Positions 27,446 through 36,155 of a stretch of DNA of 60,588 bases are shown piece after piece; the stretch's first letter is position 1, and each line of letters begins with the position of its first letter. This DNA is from Deltaproteobacteria bacterium (GTDB lineage: Bacteria; Desulfobacterota; Desulfuromonadia; Desulfuromonadales; Geopsychrobacteraceae): positions 1-60,588 of the forward strand of contig JAJRQI010000010.1 of assembly GCA_024280335.1 (NCBI GenBank), given 5' to 3'. The translations under genes were made by a program, and so were the position numbers. The notes under the pieces are model-generated. The model saw only the letters and a program-made list of their open reading frames with translations. It did no database searches and was not told the DNA's origin.

Positions 27446-28246
27446 TTATAAATTTTTCTGCAGAGTAAACAAGGATTTGGTCAAGCGGGAAAACTCGTCA
27501 AGCGCTAAGGTTTCACCACGGCAACCGGGTGAAATGTCGGCAGAGACAAGCGCGGCATCGATCACAGCGGGGAGAAACCCTCCGGCAATCAGGCTGTTAC
27601 GCAGCTTTTTTCGGCGTTGCGTAAAAGCAGCTTTGACCACCCGGCGGAAAAAGTTTTCCTCAACCGGATCCACACGCGGCCTTTCCAGGGGTTGAAAATC
27701 GAGCACGATCGAATCAACCTTCGGCGGCGGGTTGAAAGCACCGGGTTTAACCAGCGCCACGACTCGAATATCGTACCAGAGTTGACAGAGCACGGAGAGA
27801 ATGCCGTATTCCTTGCCGCCCGGCTCTGCAACCAGTCGTTGACCGACTTCGCGTTGAAACATCAACACCATTCGCCGAAACAGGTGCCGATTTTCCAGCA
27901 GTTTGAAAACGATCTGGCTGGAGATATTATAGGGGAGATTGGCCACCAGCGTATACGGCGGGTTCGCCAGGCAGTCGTCCCAGGGAAGCTTGAGAACATC
28001 ACCGGCATGAACCGTCAGGCGCGGTTCATGCCGAGCGCGTAGCCGCTCAATCAGCTCGCGGTCAATCTCCATCACATGAACATGGGCAGCGCGCGGCAAC
28101 AACTGGTCGGTTAGAACCCCAAGCCCAGGACCGATTTCGACGACTTCCTGTTCGCTGTTCAGCTGAGCGGCAAGGACAATTTTATCGATTACATTTCGAT
28201 CATGCAAAAAATGCTGGCCGAAACGCTTCTTGGTTCGATAACTCAT
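27446..28246 (-). CDS. rsmA: 16S rRNA adenine dimethyltransferase RsmA (KsgA)
   Basis: The 266-residue protein dimethylates two adjacent adenines near the 3' end of 16S rRNA. It opens with the family hallmark KKRFGQHFLHDRNVIDKIV, then SAM motif I VVEIGPGLGVLTDQLL, VMEIDRELIERL, and the catalytic NLPYNISS. The start is ATG 28246; the DUF2062 gene stops 6 bases upstream. It belongs to a packed run with DUF2062 and tsaD. Confidence 0.96.
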   Translation of the reverse strand: MSYRTKKRFGQHFLHDRNVIDKIVLAAQLNSEQEVVEIGPGLGVLTDQLLPRAAHVHVMEIDRELIERLRARHEPRLTVHAGDVLKLPWDDCLANPPYTLVANLPYNISSQIVFKLLENRHLFRRMVLMFQREVGQRLVAEPGGKEYGILSVLCQLWYDIRVVALVKPGAFNPPPKVDSIVLDFQPLERPRVDPVEENFFRRVVKAAFTQRRKKLRNSLIAGGFLPAVIDAALVSADISPGCRGETLALDEFSRLTKSLFTLQKNL

Positions 28247-28252
28247 TGAAAT

Positions 28253-28741
28253 TTAACCTCTATCGTCCTGACGTCGTTTCGGCCAACGCGGAACACGCCA
28301 TGCCCGCAAGCTCGGTACAAACCGGATCGTCAGGGCATAACCGATGATCGCCACCGGGATTCCCAGGACGACACTGCCGAGTAAAAGTGGCGGAAGCAGC
28401 TGGCAACCCAGCCCGGAAAGGATTTTATGATTAAACTCAATGGCGACTTCGGGGTGAGGCAAGCCCATTAACAAGCGGCCTACTTCGTATTCAATCCCGT
28501 AGATAATCGGCGCGGTAACGGGATTGGTACACCAGACACCGATCAAAGCGGCAATCTTGTTCTGCCGTAACAATAAGGCAAAACCGAGTGCAAGGAACAT
28601 CTGGATGCCGAAAGTCGGCGTCATGCCGATAAACAACCCCAGAGCCATACCGCGGCCGACCGCATCAGGTTGCGCTTGAATGCGTACCAGCCGGATCAAA
28701 TTCAATTTAAATTGTCTGAAAAAGCTCCAGCGACGCCACAT
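28253..28741 (-). CDS. DUF2062 domain membrane protein
   Basis: 162 residues with the DUF2062 pattern: IRIQAQPDAVGRGMALGLFIGMTPTFGIQMFLALGFALLL, then AALIGVWCTNPVTAPIIYGIEYEVGRLL, and a last hydrophobic segment LLLGSVVLGIPVAIIGYALTIRF. It is an inner-membrane protein with about three membrane helices and a cytoplasmic basic end. Function is unknown in this family. It sits between tsaD and rsmA with gaps of 10 and 6 bases. Confidence 0.88.
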   Translation of the reverse strand: MWRRWSFFRQFKLNLIRLVRIQAQPDAVGRGMALGLFIGMTPTFGIQMFLALGFALLLRQNKIAALIGVWCTNPVTAPIIYGIEYEVGRLLMGLPHPEVAIEFNHKILSGLGCQLLPPLLLGSVVLGIPVAIIGYALTIRFVPSLRAWRVPRWPKRRQDDRG

Positions 28742-28751
28742 AGCTCAATCT

Positions 28752-29771
28752 CTAGGAAAAATCTGCGGCCTGCTCAAGCGGCCAACTGGAAACAGCATTC
28801 AGGTCCAGCTCTGAACGGATTCCCTGTGAAAGGTAATGGTCACCGCCAACCGCCAACATTGCCGCATTATCGGCACAAAGCAGCGGTGACGGAAAATGAA
28901 CTTGCAGCGTACGCTGTTGTGCAAGTTCAGCAAAGCGCTGCCGCAGGCCGCTATTGCAAGCCACCCCACCGGCTACAACAATCCGTTTCAGGTTTTCCTG
29001 TTCTGCGGCGCGCAAGGTTTTTTGGGTAATCACATCGACAGCTGCAGCCTGGAATGCCGCAGAAATCTGCGCGATCTGCTGTTCATCTGGAGGAGAATCA
29101 AGGTTATGCAGATAGTTCAGCACCGAAGTTTTCATGCCGGAGAAGCTGAAATCAAGATTTTTCTTTTTCAGCATCGGACGCGGAAAAACAATCCCGCCAT
29201 CATCACTGCCTGCCGCCAGTTTATCGATGACCGGGCCGCCCGGATAAGGTAGGCCGAGCATTTTCGCCACCTTATCGAAGGCTTCACCGGCAGCATCATC
29301 CACCGTACGGCCGAGCAAGCGGTAGCGACCGATGCCATCAACCCGGAACAGGTGGGTATGTCCACCGGAAACCGCGGCGGCTAAAAACGGATATTCAACC
29401 GGCGTCTCCAGCTGAATTGCGAGGATATGTCCTTCTATATGGTGGACCCCCACCAGCGGTATCTGCTGAGCATAGGCAAAGGCTTTGGCAAAAGAGAGCC
29501 CGACCAGCAGGGCTCCGACCAATCCAGGGCCTCTGGTTACGACCACGCCGTCAAGCTCACTGCTTGAAATTGCAGCTGTTTTCAACGCTTCGGCAACCAG
29601 AGGATTGATCACTTCAAGATGCCGGCGCGAGGCCAGTTCAGGCACAACACCACCATAAACCGCGTGAAGATCTACCTGTGAAGCAATCAGGTTGGCAAGG
29701 ACTTCACGGCCGTCACGGACCACGGCCGCTGCCGTTTCATCGCAGGAACTTTCCAGAGCAAGCAACAACAT
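28752..29771 (-). CDS. tsaD: tRNA threonylcarbamoyladenosine synthase subunit TsaD
   Basis: TsaD transfers the threonylcarbamoyl group to A37 of ANN-decoding tRNAs. The 339-residue protein has the ASKHA fold signatures: LALESSCDETAAAVV at the start, VTRGPGLVGALLVGLSFAKAFAYA, the metal-binding HHIEGHILA and AVSGGHTHLF, and VAGGVACNSGLRQRF. In-frame start ATG 29771 lies 15 bases after the phoH stop. Confidence 0.97.
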   Translation of the reverse strand: MLLLALESSCDETAAAVVRDGREVLANLIASQVDLHAVYGGVVPELASRRHLEVINPLVAEALKTAAISSSELDGVVVTRGPGLVGALLVGLSFAKAFAYAQQIPLVGVHHIEGHILAIQLETPVEYPFLAAAVSGGHTHLFRVDGIGRYRLLGRTVDDAAGEAFDKVAKMLGLPYPGGPVIDKLAAGSDDGGIVFPRPMLKKKNLDFSFSGMKTSVLNYLHNLDSPPDEQQIAQISAAFQAAAVDVITQKTLRAAEQENLKRIVVAGGVACNSGLRQRFAELAQQRTLQVHFPSPLLCADNAAMLAVGGDHYLSQGIRSELDLNAVSSWPLEQAADFS

Positions 29772-29786
29772 AAAATCAATTTCTTT

Positions 29787-31103
29787 TTACAGCAGGTTGG
29801 CGGCCAGTTCGGCCAAGGATGAACGTTCTCCCTTGGTCAGGGTCATATGCCCGGCAATCTCCTGCCCTTTTAAACGTTCTACAGCATAAGTCAGACCGTT
29901 ACTGGCAGAATCGACATAGGGGTTGTCGATCTGATACGGATCGCCGGTCAGAACAATCTTGGTTCCTTCGCCGGCGCGGGTAATAATGGTCTTGATTTCG
30001 TGTGGCGTTAGATTTTGCGCCTCATCAACAATCATATATTGCCGAGGGATAGATCGGCCGCGGATGTAGGTCAAGGGTTCGATCTCCATCAAACCGAGAT
30101 CGAGCAGTTCCCGGTAGCCCCGTTTACGCTTTCCCCCCTCATCGACACTGGTGAGCAGCAGTTCGACATTATCGAAGATCGGCTGCATCCAGGGGGCAAG
30201 TTTCTCTTCGACATCACCCGGCAGAAAACCGAGATCCCGACCCATCGGAAAGACCGGGCGGGAAACCAACAGCCGACTGTAGACACTTTCATCCGCTGTT
30301 TTCAATAAACCGGCAGCAATGGCCAACAGGGTTTTCCCGGTCCCGGCCTTGCCAACCAGTGACACCAGCTGGATGTCATCGTTGAGCAGCAGGTCGAAAG
30401 CAAACTGTTGTTCACGATTGCGCGGGTGGATGCCCCAGACCCCGTCCTTCGGCACCCGCAACAATGGCAACAGCTGCTGCTTCAATGCATTGTAACGGCC
30501 GATTGCCGAATGTGACGGGTTGGTTTCGTCGATCAGGGTAATGCCTTGATTGGCATTGAATTCATTCTCCAGATCGAGGGCGCCCTCTTCATAAAATTTG
30601 TCGACCGCTTCCCGCCCGACCTGCATTTGAATGGTTCCGGTGTAGAGATCGTCAACGGAAATCTTGTCGTTCTGATAGTCTTCGGCAATCATGCCGATGG
30701 TATCGGCTTTGATCCGCAGATTGATATCTTTGGTGATGAAAATCACCGAACCTTCCGGCAGGGTTTCCTGCAGATCCTTTGCCACCGCCAGGATTCGATT
30801 ATCCCCTTGATCAACCCGTAATTCAGGGGGCAACTTCAACAGGAACTCTTCACTGTAAATCGCGACCTTAAAGGTTCCGCCATTGTCGAGTTGAACCCCG
30901 TCGACCAATTTCGCCCGCTTACGGAAACCGTCGATCTCACGTGAAATCTGTCGGGCATTACGGCCGGTCTCGCTCTGCTCCTTTTTGAAACGGTCGATTT
31001 CTTCAAATACCGTCAAGGGTACGATTACGGTATTATCCTGAAATTTATAAATAGCCTGGGGATCATGAAGCAATACATTGGTATCGAGAACGTAAGTTTT
31101 CAT
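29787..31103 (-). CDS. PhoH family protein with N-terminal PIN domain
   Basis: The 438-residue protein combines a PIN-type RNase domain (YVLDTNVLLHDPQAIYKF at the start, KDINLRIKADTIG near 130) with a C-terminal PhoH ATPase: Walker A GKAGTGKTLLAIA near 250 and Walker B IVDEAQNLTPHEIKTIITRAGEGTKIVLTGD. PhoH2-type proteins of this build act as RNA helicase-ribonucleases in other bacteria. It lies 57 bases after the small lipoprotein gene. Confidence 0.92.
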   Translation of the reverse strand: MKTYVLDTNVLLHDPQAIYKFQDNTVIVPLTVFEEIDRFKKEQSETGRNARQISREIDGFRKRAKLVDGVQLDNGGTFKVAIYSEEFLLKLPPELRVDQGDNRILAVAKDLQETLPEGSVIFITKDINLRIKADTIGMIAEDYQNDKISVDDLYTGTIQMQVGREAVDKFYEEGALDLENEFNANQGITLIDETNPSHSAIGRYNALKQQLLPLLRVPKDGVWGIHPRNREQQFAFDLLLNDDIQLVSLVGKAGTGKTLLAIAAGLLKTADESVYSRLLVSRPVFPMGRDLGFLPGDVEEKLAPWMQPIFDNVELLLTSVDEGGKRKRGYRELLDLGLMEIEPLTYIRGRSIPRQYMIVDEAQNLTPHEIKTIITRAGEGTKIVLTGDPYQIDNPYVDSASNGLTYAVERLKGQEIAGHMTLTKGERSSLAELAANLL

Positions 31104-31160
31104 TGCATGACATCTTTCAATGTAAGAGTTGGCAATCGGCTGGTCGGCTCGCCAACGGAA

Positions 31161-31430
31161 TTACCGATCGTAGGAGCTGACCAGAAGTCCATCCGGGGTT
31201 GCCAGAATTTTAACATAAACCGGCCGTGGTCCTTCGTGAGCCTTGACCACCACTTCTCCTTCCATATTCAGCGCGTTCAGAATCTGCTCCGGCGATTCTT
31301 CAATGATGAAGTTTTTATAGACTGCCGTGCCGAGCAAAACCTTGCGGGTGACAATTTTTTCCGGTGGCAGCGAACAAGCCGCCAACAGAAGAAAAACAAA
31401 CAGTAGCGTCAGGGCTCGCATAAATTTCAT
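31161..31430 (-). CDS. Small predicted lipoprotein, unknown function
   Basis: 89 residues with a lipoprotein signal: a hydrophobic segment TLLFVFLLLAAC with the lipobox LAAC placing the acylated Cys at about residue 19. The mature part is short and beta-rich (KVLLGTAVYKNFIIEESPEQILNALNMEGEVVVKAHEGPRPVYVKILATPDG). I recognise no family. It begins two bases after the stop of the cysteine desulfurase-like gene, so it may be the last member of the GeoRSP operon. Confidence 0.7.
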   Translation of the reverse strand: MKFMRALTLLFVFLLLAACSLPPEKIVTRKVLLGTAVYKNFIIEESPEQILNALNMEGEVVVKAHEGPRPVYVKILATPDGLLVSSYDR

Positions 31431-31432
31431 TG

Positions 31433-32605
31433 TTACACTCCTGAATCTCTTCTATCATTTTGGGCTATTTGACGGACAGCCGCCAGAAACGCTTCGATTT
31501 CAGCCTCGGTCGTAAAGTAACCGGGGCTGACCCGAACCGTTCCGATCGGATAGGTGCCGATCGCTTTATGCGCGTCGGGCGCACACTGCAAACCGACCCG
31601 AACCGAAATATTGAATTGCTGATCCAGCGTGAAACCGACCTCGGCAGGATCCTGTCCTGTCAGGTTGAACGAAATTGCCCCGCCCCGTAAGTGGAGGTCG
31701 GCAGGTCCATAAACCTGTACTCCGTCGATCGCCGCGAGTCCCTGCAGTATCTTATCGATCAGGCCGCTTTCACGTCGGCAAATGTTTTCAATGCCGGTCT
31801 TTTGCAAAAAGATAATTGCCGCGTGCAACCCGGCCAGCCCTGGCGCGTTCAGGGTGCCACACTCCAGTCTTTCCGGCAACTCCTCCGGCGGAAGGTCAGA
31901 ATGGGAATTTGCGCCGGTGCCACCGTAGATCAGCGGAGTCAGTTGCAACCCCGGTCGAACGTAAAGAAAACCGGTCCCCTGCGGGCCGAGTAAACCTTTG
32001 TGGCCAGGTGCGGCAAACAGATCTACCGCCAGCGCCTGTAAATCGATCGGCAGGTAGCCTGCGGTTTGCGAACCATCAAGCATAAACAGGATATTTTGCT
32101 TGCGACACCAGCGTCCGAGATTTTCGACCGGCTGCAATGCACCGAAAACATTTGAGCAATGATTGACCAGCAACAACCGTGTCGGTTGCTGCTGACAGGC
32201 TTGTTTCAGCGCACCGGCAGAAACGATGCCGCTGGTCGGATCTGCAGCGACCTTGACAACGGTGACACCACGGTCCTGCAACGCCCGTAGCGGCCTGGTC
32301 ACGGCATTATGCTCAATGCTGGTCGTTACCACCCGGTCACCGGCAGTCAAGGTGCCGAATAAGGCTTGATTGATCGCCGCGGTTGCATTCGGGGTAAAAA
32401 TAAATCGTTCCGAATCGCCGGCATTAAAAAACTCCGCTAAACTTTCACGGGTTTCAAATACCAGACGCTCAGCCGAGATCGCCTGCTGGTAGCCGCCACG
32501 TCCGGGGCTGGCCCCGGTTCGCAATGCTGCATCGACAGCGCGGTAGACCGCTTCAGGTTTGGGGTGACTGGTCGCTGCATTATCCAGATAGATATGCTTC
32601 TTCAT
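31433..32605 (-). CDS. Cysteine desulfurase family aminotransferase (class V), GeoRSP-linked
   Basis: From ATG 32605 the protein has 390 residues and opens IYLDNAATSHPKPEAVYRAVD. The PLP lysine is in APGHKGLLGPQGTGFLYV and the active-site cysteine is likely in LQCAPDAHKAIGTYPIGTVRVSPG. This is the cysteine desulfurase-like group often found near selenium and sulfur genes, distinct from the IscS at 50612-51829. The longer frame to 32671 would overlap the SPASM gene. It could supply sulfur or selenium to the GeoRSP product; that is inference from position. Confidence 0.85.
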   Translation of the reverse strand: MKKHIYLDNAATSHPKPEAVYRAVDAALRTGASPGRGGYQQAISAERLVFETRESLAEFFNAGDSERFIFTPNATAAINQALFGTLTAGDRVVTTSIEHNAVTRPLRALQDRGVTVVKVAADPTSGIVSAGALKQACQQQPTRLLLVNHCSNVFGALQPVENLGRWCRKQNILFMLDGSQTAGYLPIDLQALAVDLFAAPGHKGLLGPQGTGFLYVRPGLQLTPLIYGGTGANSHSDLPPEELPERLECGTLNAPGLAGLHAAIIFLQKTGIENICRRESGLIDKILQGLAAIDGVQVYGPADLHLRGGAISFNLTGQDPAEVGFTLDQQFNISVRVGLQCAPDAHKAIGTYPIGTVRVSPGYFTTEAEIEAFLAAVRQIAQNDRRDSGV

Positions 32606-32619
32606 TCCAACCGTATCTC

Positions 32620-33567
32620 TCAACGACGTTCTGCACAAAGCAGGTCCCGACCCAAGGCATCCTCGCGACAAAAAGTGGCGAGGCCACGACAGCCGCCGAA
32701 GCAGATCTGGTAATCCCGGCAGCCGTCACAACCGGTCGGAACACCTGTAATCTGCTCTCGAACCGCCAAGCGTGCGCTCGACTGCCAGAGGTCCCATAAC
32801 TCCGTATCCAGCAAATTTCCAAGCGACTGCGGCCAGGAGGAGCAAGGCCATAATCCACCCTGATGGTCGACGTGAGCCAGGCTGTTTGCCGCCTGACAGC
32901 CGCCATATTCGCTCCGCTCACCACCACAGAGCGGTTGCAGTAACTCCCAGAGAAACAGATCGTGAACTTCCAGTTGCAGTGAGGATGTTTTCGGCAGCCC
33001 AGCTTGATTCAGCAGCGCGGAGAATTGTTGCAGGTCTTTGCAGTCAGGCAGTAATCCTCTTTCAGAATGCTCAGGATTAGCATCGATTTTCTGGTTTGGC
33101 AACTTAAAACGCGGTACCCCGTTCTGCTCACAGAACAGGATGAAATCGAGGATCAATGGGAGTTTCCCCGATCGAGGCAGCCATAACAGTGAGGCAGTAA
33201 GCTGCAAGTTGCGGAACTGCTGAAAAAAACCAGCGAGTTGTTGCTGATCCAGGCGATTTCCAGCGACACAAGCGCCAGCATCCAGAAACAGGGTCACGCC
33301 GGTGGGCAGTTCGGGCAGAAATTTAAGCTGATCAGGATCAGCGTCGGCGATCAAGGTAACCTGACAGCCGCCGCTCAACAGCTGGTTGATGACCGGAACG
33401 ATTGCCGGATGTTTGAGGGGACGATTCTCCAGGGTGACAAAAAACAGACCGGCATCGGTCAAGGCAGTGGCGATCTGCAGTAATTGTTCACCTGAAAGGG
33501 ATGAATCTGTGTCAGAAAAGAAATCCCAACTGACACGTAACGGGACATCAAGGAGATCTACAGCCAT
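32620..33567 (-). CDS. GeoRSP system SPASM domain protein, lacking radical-SAM cluster motif
   Basis: From ATG 33567 (MAVDLLDVPLRVSWDFF) the protein has 315 residues. The N-terminal part resembles a radical-SAM barrel but has no CxxxCxxC motif, so it cannot bind the usual SAM cluster. The C-terminal SPASM part is rich in cysteine: GGCQAANSLAHVDHQGGLWPCSS and GCDGCRDYQICFGGCRGLATFC, enough for one or two auxiliary iron-sulfur clusters. This is the SPASM member of the three-gene GeoRSP cassette of Geobacter-type bacteria. It may be a binding or scaffold partner for the true radical-SAM enzyme encoded upstream. Confidence 0.82.
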   Translation of the reverse strand: MAVDLLDVPLRVSWDFFSDTDSSLSGEQLLQIATALTDAGLFFVTLENRPLKHPAIVPVINQLLSGGCQVTLIADADPDQLKFLPELPTGVTLFLDAGACVAGNRLDQQQLAGFFQQFRNLQLTASLLWLPRSGKLPLILDFILFCEQNGVPRFKLPNQKIDANPEHSERGLLPDCKDLQQFSALLNQAGLPKTSSLQLEVHDLFLWELLQPLCGGERSEYGGCQAANSLAHVDHQGGLWPCSSWPQSLGNLLDTELWDLWQSSARLAVREQITGVPTGCDGCRDYQICFGGCRGLATFCREDALGRDLLCAERR

Positions 33568-33595
33568 ATAAATTCGGTCTCTTGGAAAAGAAATT

Positions 33596-33619
33596 GGGGG
33601 GGCAGTAAGCTGCCCCCCC
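33596..33619 (-). terminator. Strong hairpin between the peptide gene and the SPASM gene
   Basis: A perfect 10-bp stem of GGGGGGGCAG and CTGCCCCCCC around TAAG, with a T-rich stretch after it on the minus strand (AATTTCTTTT). It follows the 18-codon peptide by 6 bases and precedes the SPASM gene start. It may be an intrinsic terminator or attenuator giving more peptide message than SPASM message. Confidence 0.8.
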
Positions 33620-33625
33620 AAAGTT

Positions 33626-33682
33626 TTAGCAGGGGTGAACGTTGGAAGACCCAACTACCCGGGGTTTCATGTACTTTTTCAT
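33626..33682 (-). CDS. 18-residue peptide gene, candidate GeoRSP precursor
   Basis: A tiny frame reads MKKYMKPRVVGSSNVHPC and stops with TAA. GGAGGTGACAGC lies directly upstream, an excellent ribosome site at good spacing. It sits between the GeoRSP radical-SAM gene (46 bases upstream) and the hairpin before the SPASM gene. The peptide has a basic N-terminal half that could serve as recognition leader, and a tail GSSNVHPC ending in the only Cys. This placement and the PqqD-type chaperone next door make it a good candidate substrate of the radical-SAM enzyme. I cannot verify that it is conserved or translated. Confidence 0.65.
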   Translation of the reverse strand: MKKYMKPRVVGSSNVHPC

Positions 33683-33728
33683 GCTGTCACCTCCACAGTC
33701 TAGGGGTTAAAAGAGCTGTTCCGCGAGT

Positions 33729-34733
33729 TTATTTCCAACAATGAGGATCAGGTTCACTCAAGTCACCGGTGGTCGCAAAAGCACGTGCGGTACAGCCGCC
33801 CAGACAGTCCTGGTAGACGCCGCAACCCTGACATTTGCCTTTGGCTTCTTTATTGCGCATGTGATTCAAAACAGGTGAATTATACCATAGCTCCTCAAAA
33901 TCGTCCGTCAAAATATTACCGACTACCAATGGAATAAAACCACAGGGAGTAATATCTCCATTGGGACGCAGATGCAATGACAGCTTGCCGCAACTGCTCC
34001 CCTTTACCAGCGGGTTCTCTTCATAGCCGGGCAGCGAGGCAATCACCGGATCATCAAAAGAGATCAACAGATCATCCGTATCATTTTTGACCTGCAGTGC
34101 CTCGACGTAGAAATCCTTCCATTCCTGCGGGGTCAAATCAAGATCTTCACGGTTTTTAAACCCACGGCCGCTGCACTTGAAATTGTGCAGATAAACCTGT
34201 GTCACCTGATGCTTGCGGGCCAGATCGAGCAGCGCATGAAAATCCTTGAAGTTGAACCGCGAGATGACCGAACTCATAGTGGTCTTGACGCCGACCGCAT
34301 GTAAGGCATCAAGAGCTGCGGTTGCACGTGCAAAAGAACCGTTTTTATTGCGAAAATCATCATGCGATGCACCGTCGGCACTGTCGATACTGATGCCGAC
34401 ACTTTTGAACCCGGCAGCTTTGATCTGTTGCGCCGTGGCATGGTCGAGCAACCAGCCGTTGGAATTCATCGAGACATTCAGACCCTGATCGCTGGCATAA
34501 CGGGTTACCTCGAGCAGATCTTTGCGGATCAAAGGTTCGCCGCCACCGAAGTTGATAAAGGGGACCTGCTGTTTAACCAACAGATCGACAATCTGCTTTA
34601 TCTTCTCGGTCGGCAATTCTTCTGCAACTTCATCACGGCTGTAACAGTGACTGCAGACAAAATTGCACTGGTAAGAGAGCGTCCAGTTAAAAGTCAGCGG
34701 CGCGGAAAATTGTTCAGTAATTGCATCAGCCAT
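33729..34733 (-). CDS. GeoRSP system radical SAM/SPASM protein
   Basis: The 334-residue protein has the radical-SAM motif CNFVCSHCY with C23, C27 and C30 at the N-terminus after a short beta strand, and a C-terminal SPASM region: CGKLSLHLRPNGDITPCGFIPLVVGN, then KGKCQGCGVYQDCLGGCTARAF and a last PHCW. SPASM enzymes commonly modify peptide substrates. Upstream it overlaps the PqqD-like gene by 8 bp, and 46 bases downstream lies the 18-codon peptide gene. The cassette PqqD-rSAM-SPASM is the GeoRSP system; its product is not known to me. Confidence 0.9.
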   Translation of the reverse strand: MADAITEQFSAPLTFNWTLSYQCNFVCSHCYSRDEVAEELPTEKIKQIVDLLVKQQVPFINFGGGEPLIRKDLLEVTRYASDQGLNVSMNSNGWLLDHATAQQIKAAGFKSVGISIDSADGASHDDFRNKNGSFARATAALDALHAVGVKTTMSSVISRFNFKDFHALLDLARKHQVTQVYLHNFKCSGRGFKNREDLDLTPQEWKDFYVEALQVKNDTDDLLISFDDPVIASLPGYEENPLVKGSSCGKLSLHLRPNGDITPCGFIPLVVGNILTDDFEELWYNSPVLNHMRNKEAKGKCQGCGVYQDCLGGCTARAFATTGDLSEPDPHCWK

Positions 34734-35076
34734 AGGTCAGCCAGTCCCGTTTCAGTAAATCCTGGATAAAATCAGCGACATCTTCAGCCAGCAGTTCGCG
34801 CTCAACAGCAAATTCCTTAAGTAACTCATCGACGATCTGTTCCTCGTCACGGCTGCCGTCACAGAGGTTCCAGATCATTCCGCCGAGCAGATTCAGCTGA
34901 TGCATCATCCCGGAGATCATCAGAATGACGGTGCCGTGCTCGGCAACATCTTCCCCCGCTTCCAGCCCTTGCAGAACCTTTTCTTCACGACGTTTTTCGT
35001 TCCGCCAGACAATCTGTGGGTTTCTTTCCAGTAGCGTCAAACCTTCACCTTCCCTTCCCTTCCGTTTCAGATTCAT
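34726..35076 (-). CDS. GeoRSP system PqqD-family peptide chaperone
   Basis: 116 residues with a PqqD-like fold: NPQIVWRNEKRREEKVLQGL, then EDVAEHGTVILMISGMMHQLNLLGGMIWNLCDGSRDEEQIVDELLKEFAVERELLAEDVADFI and a final LKRDWLTYG. The LxxxGGxIWxLxDGxxxxxxIVxxL pattern is the PqqD signature. PqqD domains bind the leader of a precursor peptide and hand it to a radical-SAM enzyme. The ATG overlaps the YedE stop as ATGA, and the stop overlaps the radical-SAM gene by 8 bp. Confidence 0.9.
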   Translation of the reverse strand: MNLKRKGREGEGLTLLERNPQIVWRNEKRREEKVLQGLEAGEDVAEHGTVILMISGMMHQLNLLGGMIWNLCDGSRDEEQIVDELLKEFAVERELLAEDVADFIQDLLKRDWLTYG

Positions 35077-36155
35077 GCAACAGCTCGATCGCGAAAAAAC
35101 AGCAGATTCAACAGGATAAACGCCAGTCCGATGACTACCGCAATCTTGCCGTAGAGTGGCACCCCGGCAGCAGTCCCGGCAAGCTGCCAGGCTTGTACCA
35201 AGCCAGCGCCGAGGAACATGCCGATGACCACCAAGCCGGCATCCGCATCCCCTTCACCCGCTTTAATCAACTGACGAAACGGGCAACCGCCGATCAACAC
35301 CGAAACCGAGCCGACCAGCAACATGCCGAAAAAGCTCCATATCATGTCGAGATGCGCCCCCGGTTGGCCGTAAAAACCCGGCCGGAAATTACCGGTAGCC
35401 AGCCCGGCAACAAAGGCCACCAGAACAAAAACGATAAATCCCCAGAACAACGGCGCCCGAGTGCCCATAATCATCAGGTCGCGGATGCCACCGGTAATAC
35501 AGAAGCGGGTCCGTTGCGCCACGGCACCCAGCAGCAGACCGATGCCGAGGGCGATTAAAACCGGTGCCGCCTCAGCTGCGCTGCCCCGTTCGGAGAACAG
35601 GACGAAACCGGGCCGAACGAACAGAAACAGCAGCAGCATGACAAACAATAAGGGCGTCCAGAACCCGGAACCGTCACTTTTTTTACTCGACCGGCCCAGA
35701 TCAACGCCGGCCGCCAACCCTTTCAAGCCCAACCAGCCCCCGCCAACCAAACCGAGCAGACCGGTCAGGGTGGTCAGATCACCGGCGGTCAGTCGCAAAA
35801 ACAGCTTGATCGGGCAGCCGATAAACACCGAACAGCCGACGATCAGAAAGACACCCGAAAGCAGACGCGGTAGTGGAGCACTGCCCCCCTTGGAGGAGAA
35901 TTCACGAAAACCGATCGCCGCCAAGGTCGAGCCGAGCACGAAGCCGATCAGTTCCGGGCGCAGATACTGCATCCGCGCATTGTTGTGCAGGCCGAGTGCT
36001 CCGGCGCTGTTTTCCAGAAAACAGGAGACGCAAATCCCTGAATTCTGTGGATTCCCCAGGACCGCCAGCATCACCCCGGCCAAGCCGAGCAGGCTGCCGG
36101 CCAACATGACGAACCAGGTATGTGGATCACGCAGCGCCAGTCGCACTATTCGCAC
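35073..36155 (-). CDS. YedE-family putative selenium/sulfur transporter
   Basis: 360 residues, a membrane protein with about ten hydrophobic segments. The pattern NSGICVSCFLENSAGALGLH, RMQYLRPELIGFVLGS, TRFCITGGIRDLMIMGTRAPLFWG and GGCPFRQLIKAGEGDADAG matches the YedE family found near selenium-metabolism genes and related to the YeeE thiosulfate transporter. In this operon it may import a sulfur or selenium species used with the cysteine desulfurase-like protein. It overlaps its neighbours by 4 and 10 bp. Confidence 0.88.
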   Translation of the reverse strand: MRIVRLALRDPHTWFVMLAGSLLGLAGVMLAVLGNPQNSGICVSCFLENSAGALGLHNNARMQYLRPELIGFVLGSTLAAIGFREFSSKGGSAPLPRLLSGVFLIVGCSVFIGCPIKLFLRLTAGDLTTLTGLLGLVGGGWLGLKGLAAGVDLGRSSKKSDGSGFWTPLLFVMLLLFLFVRPGFVLFSERGSAAEAAPVLIALGIGLLLGAVAQRTRFCITGGIRDLMIMGTRAPLFWGFIVFVLVAFVAGLATGNFRPGFYGQPGAHLDMIWSFFGMLLVGSVSVLIGGCPFRQLIKAGEGDADAGLVVIGMFLGAGLVQAWQLAGTAAGVPLYGKIAVVIGLAFILLNLLFFRDRAVA

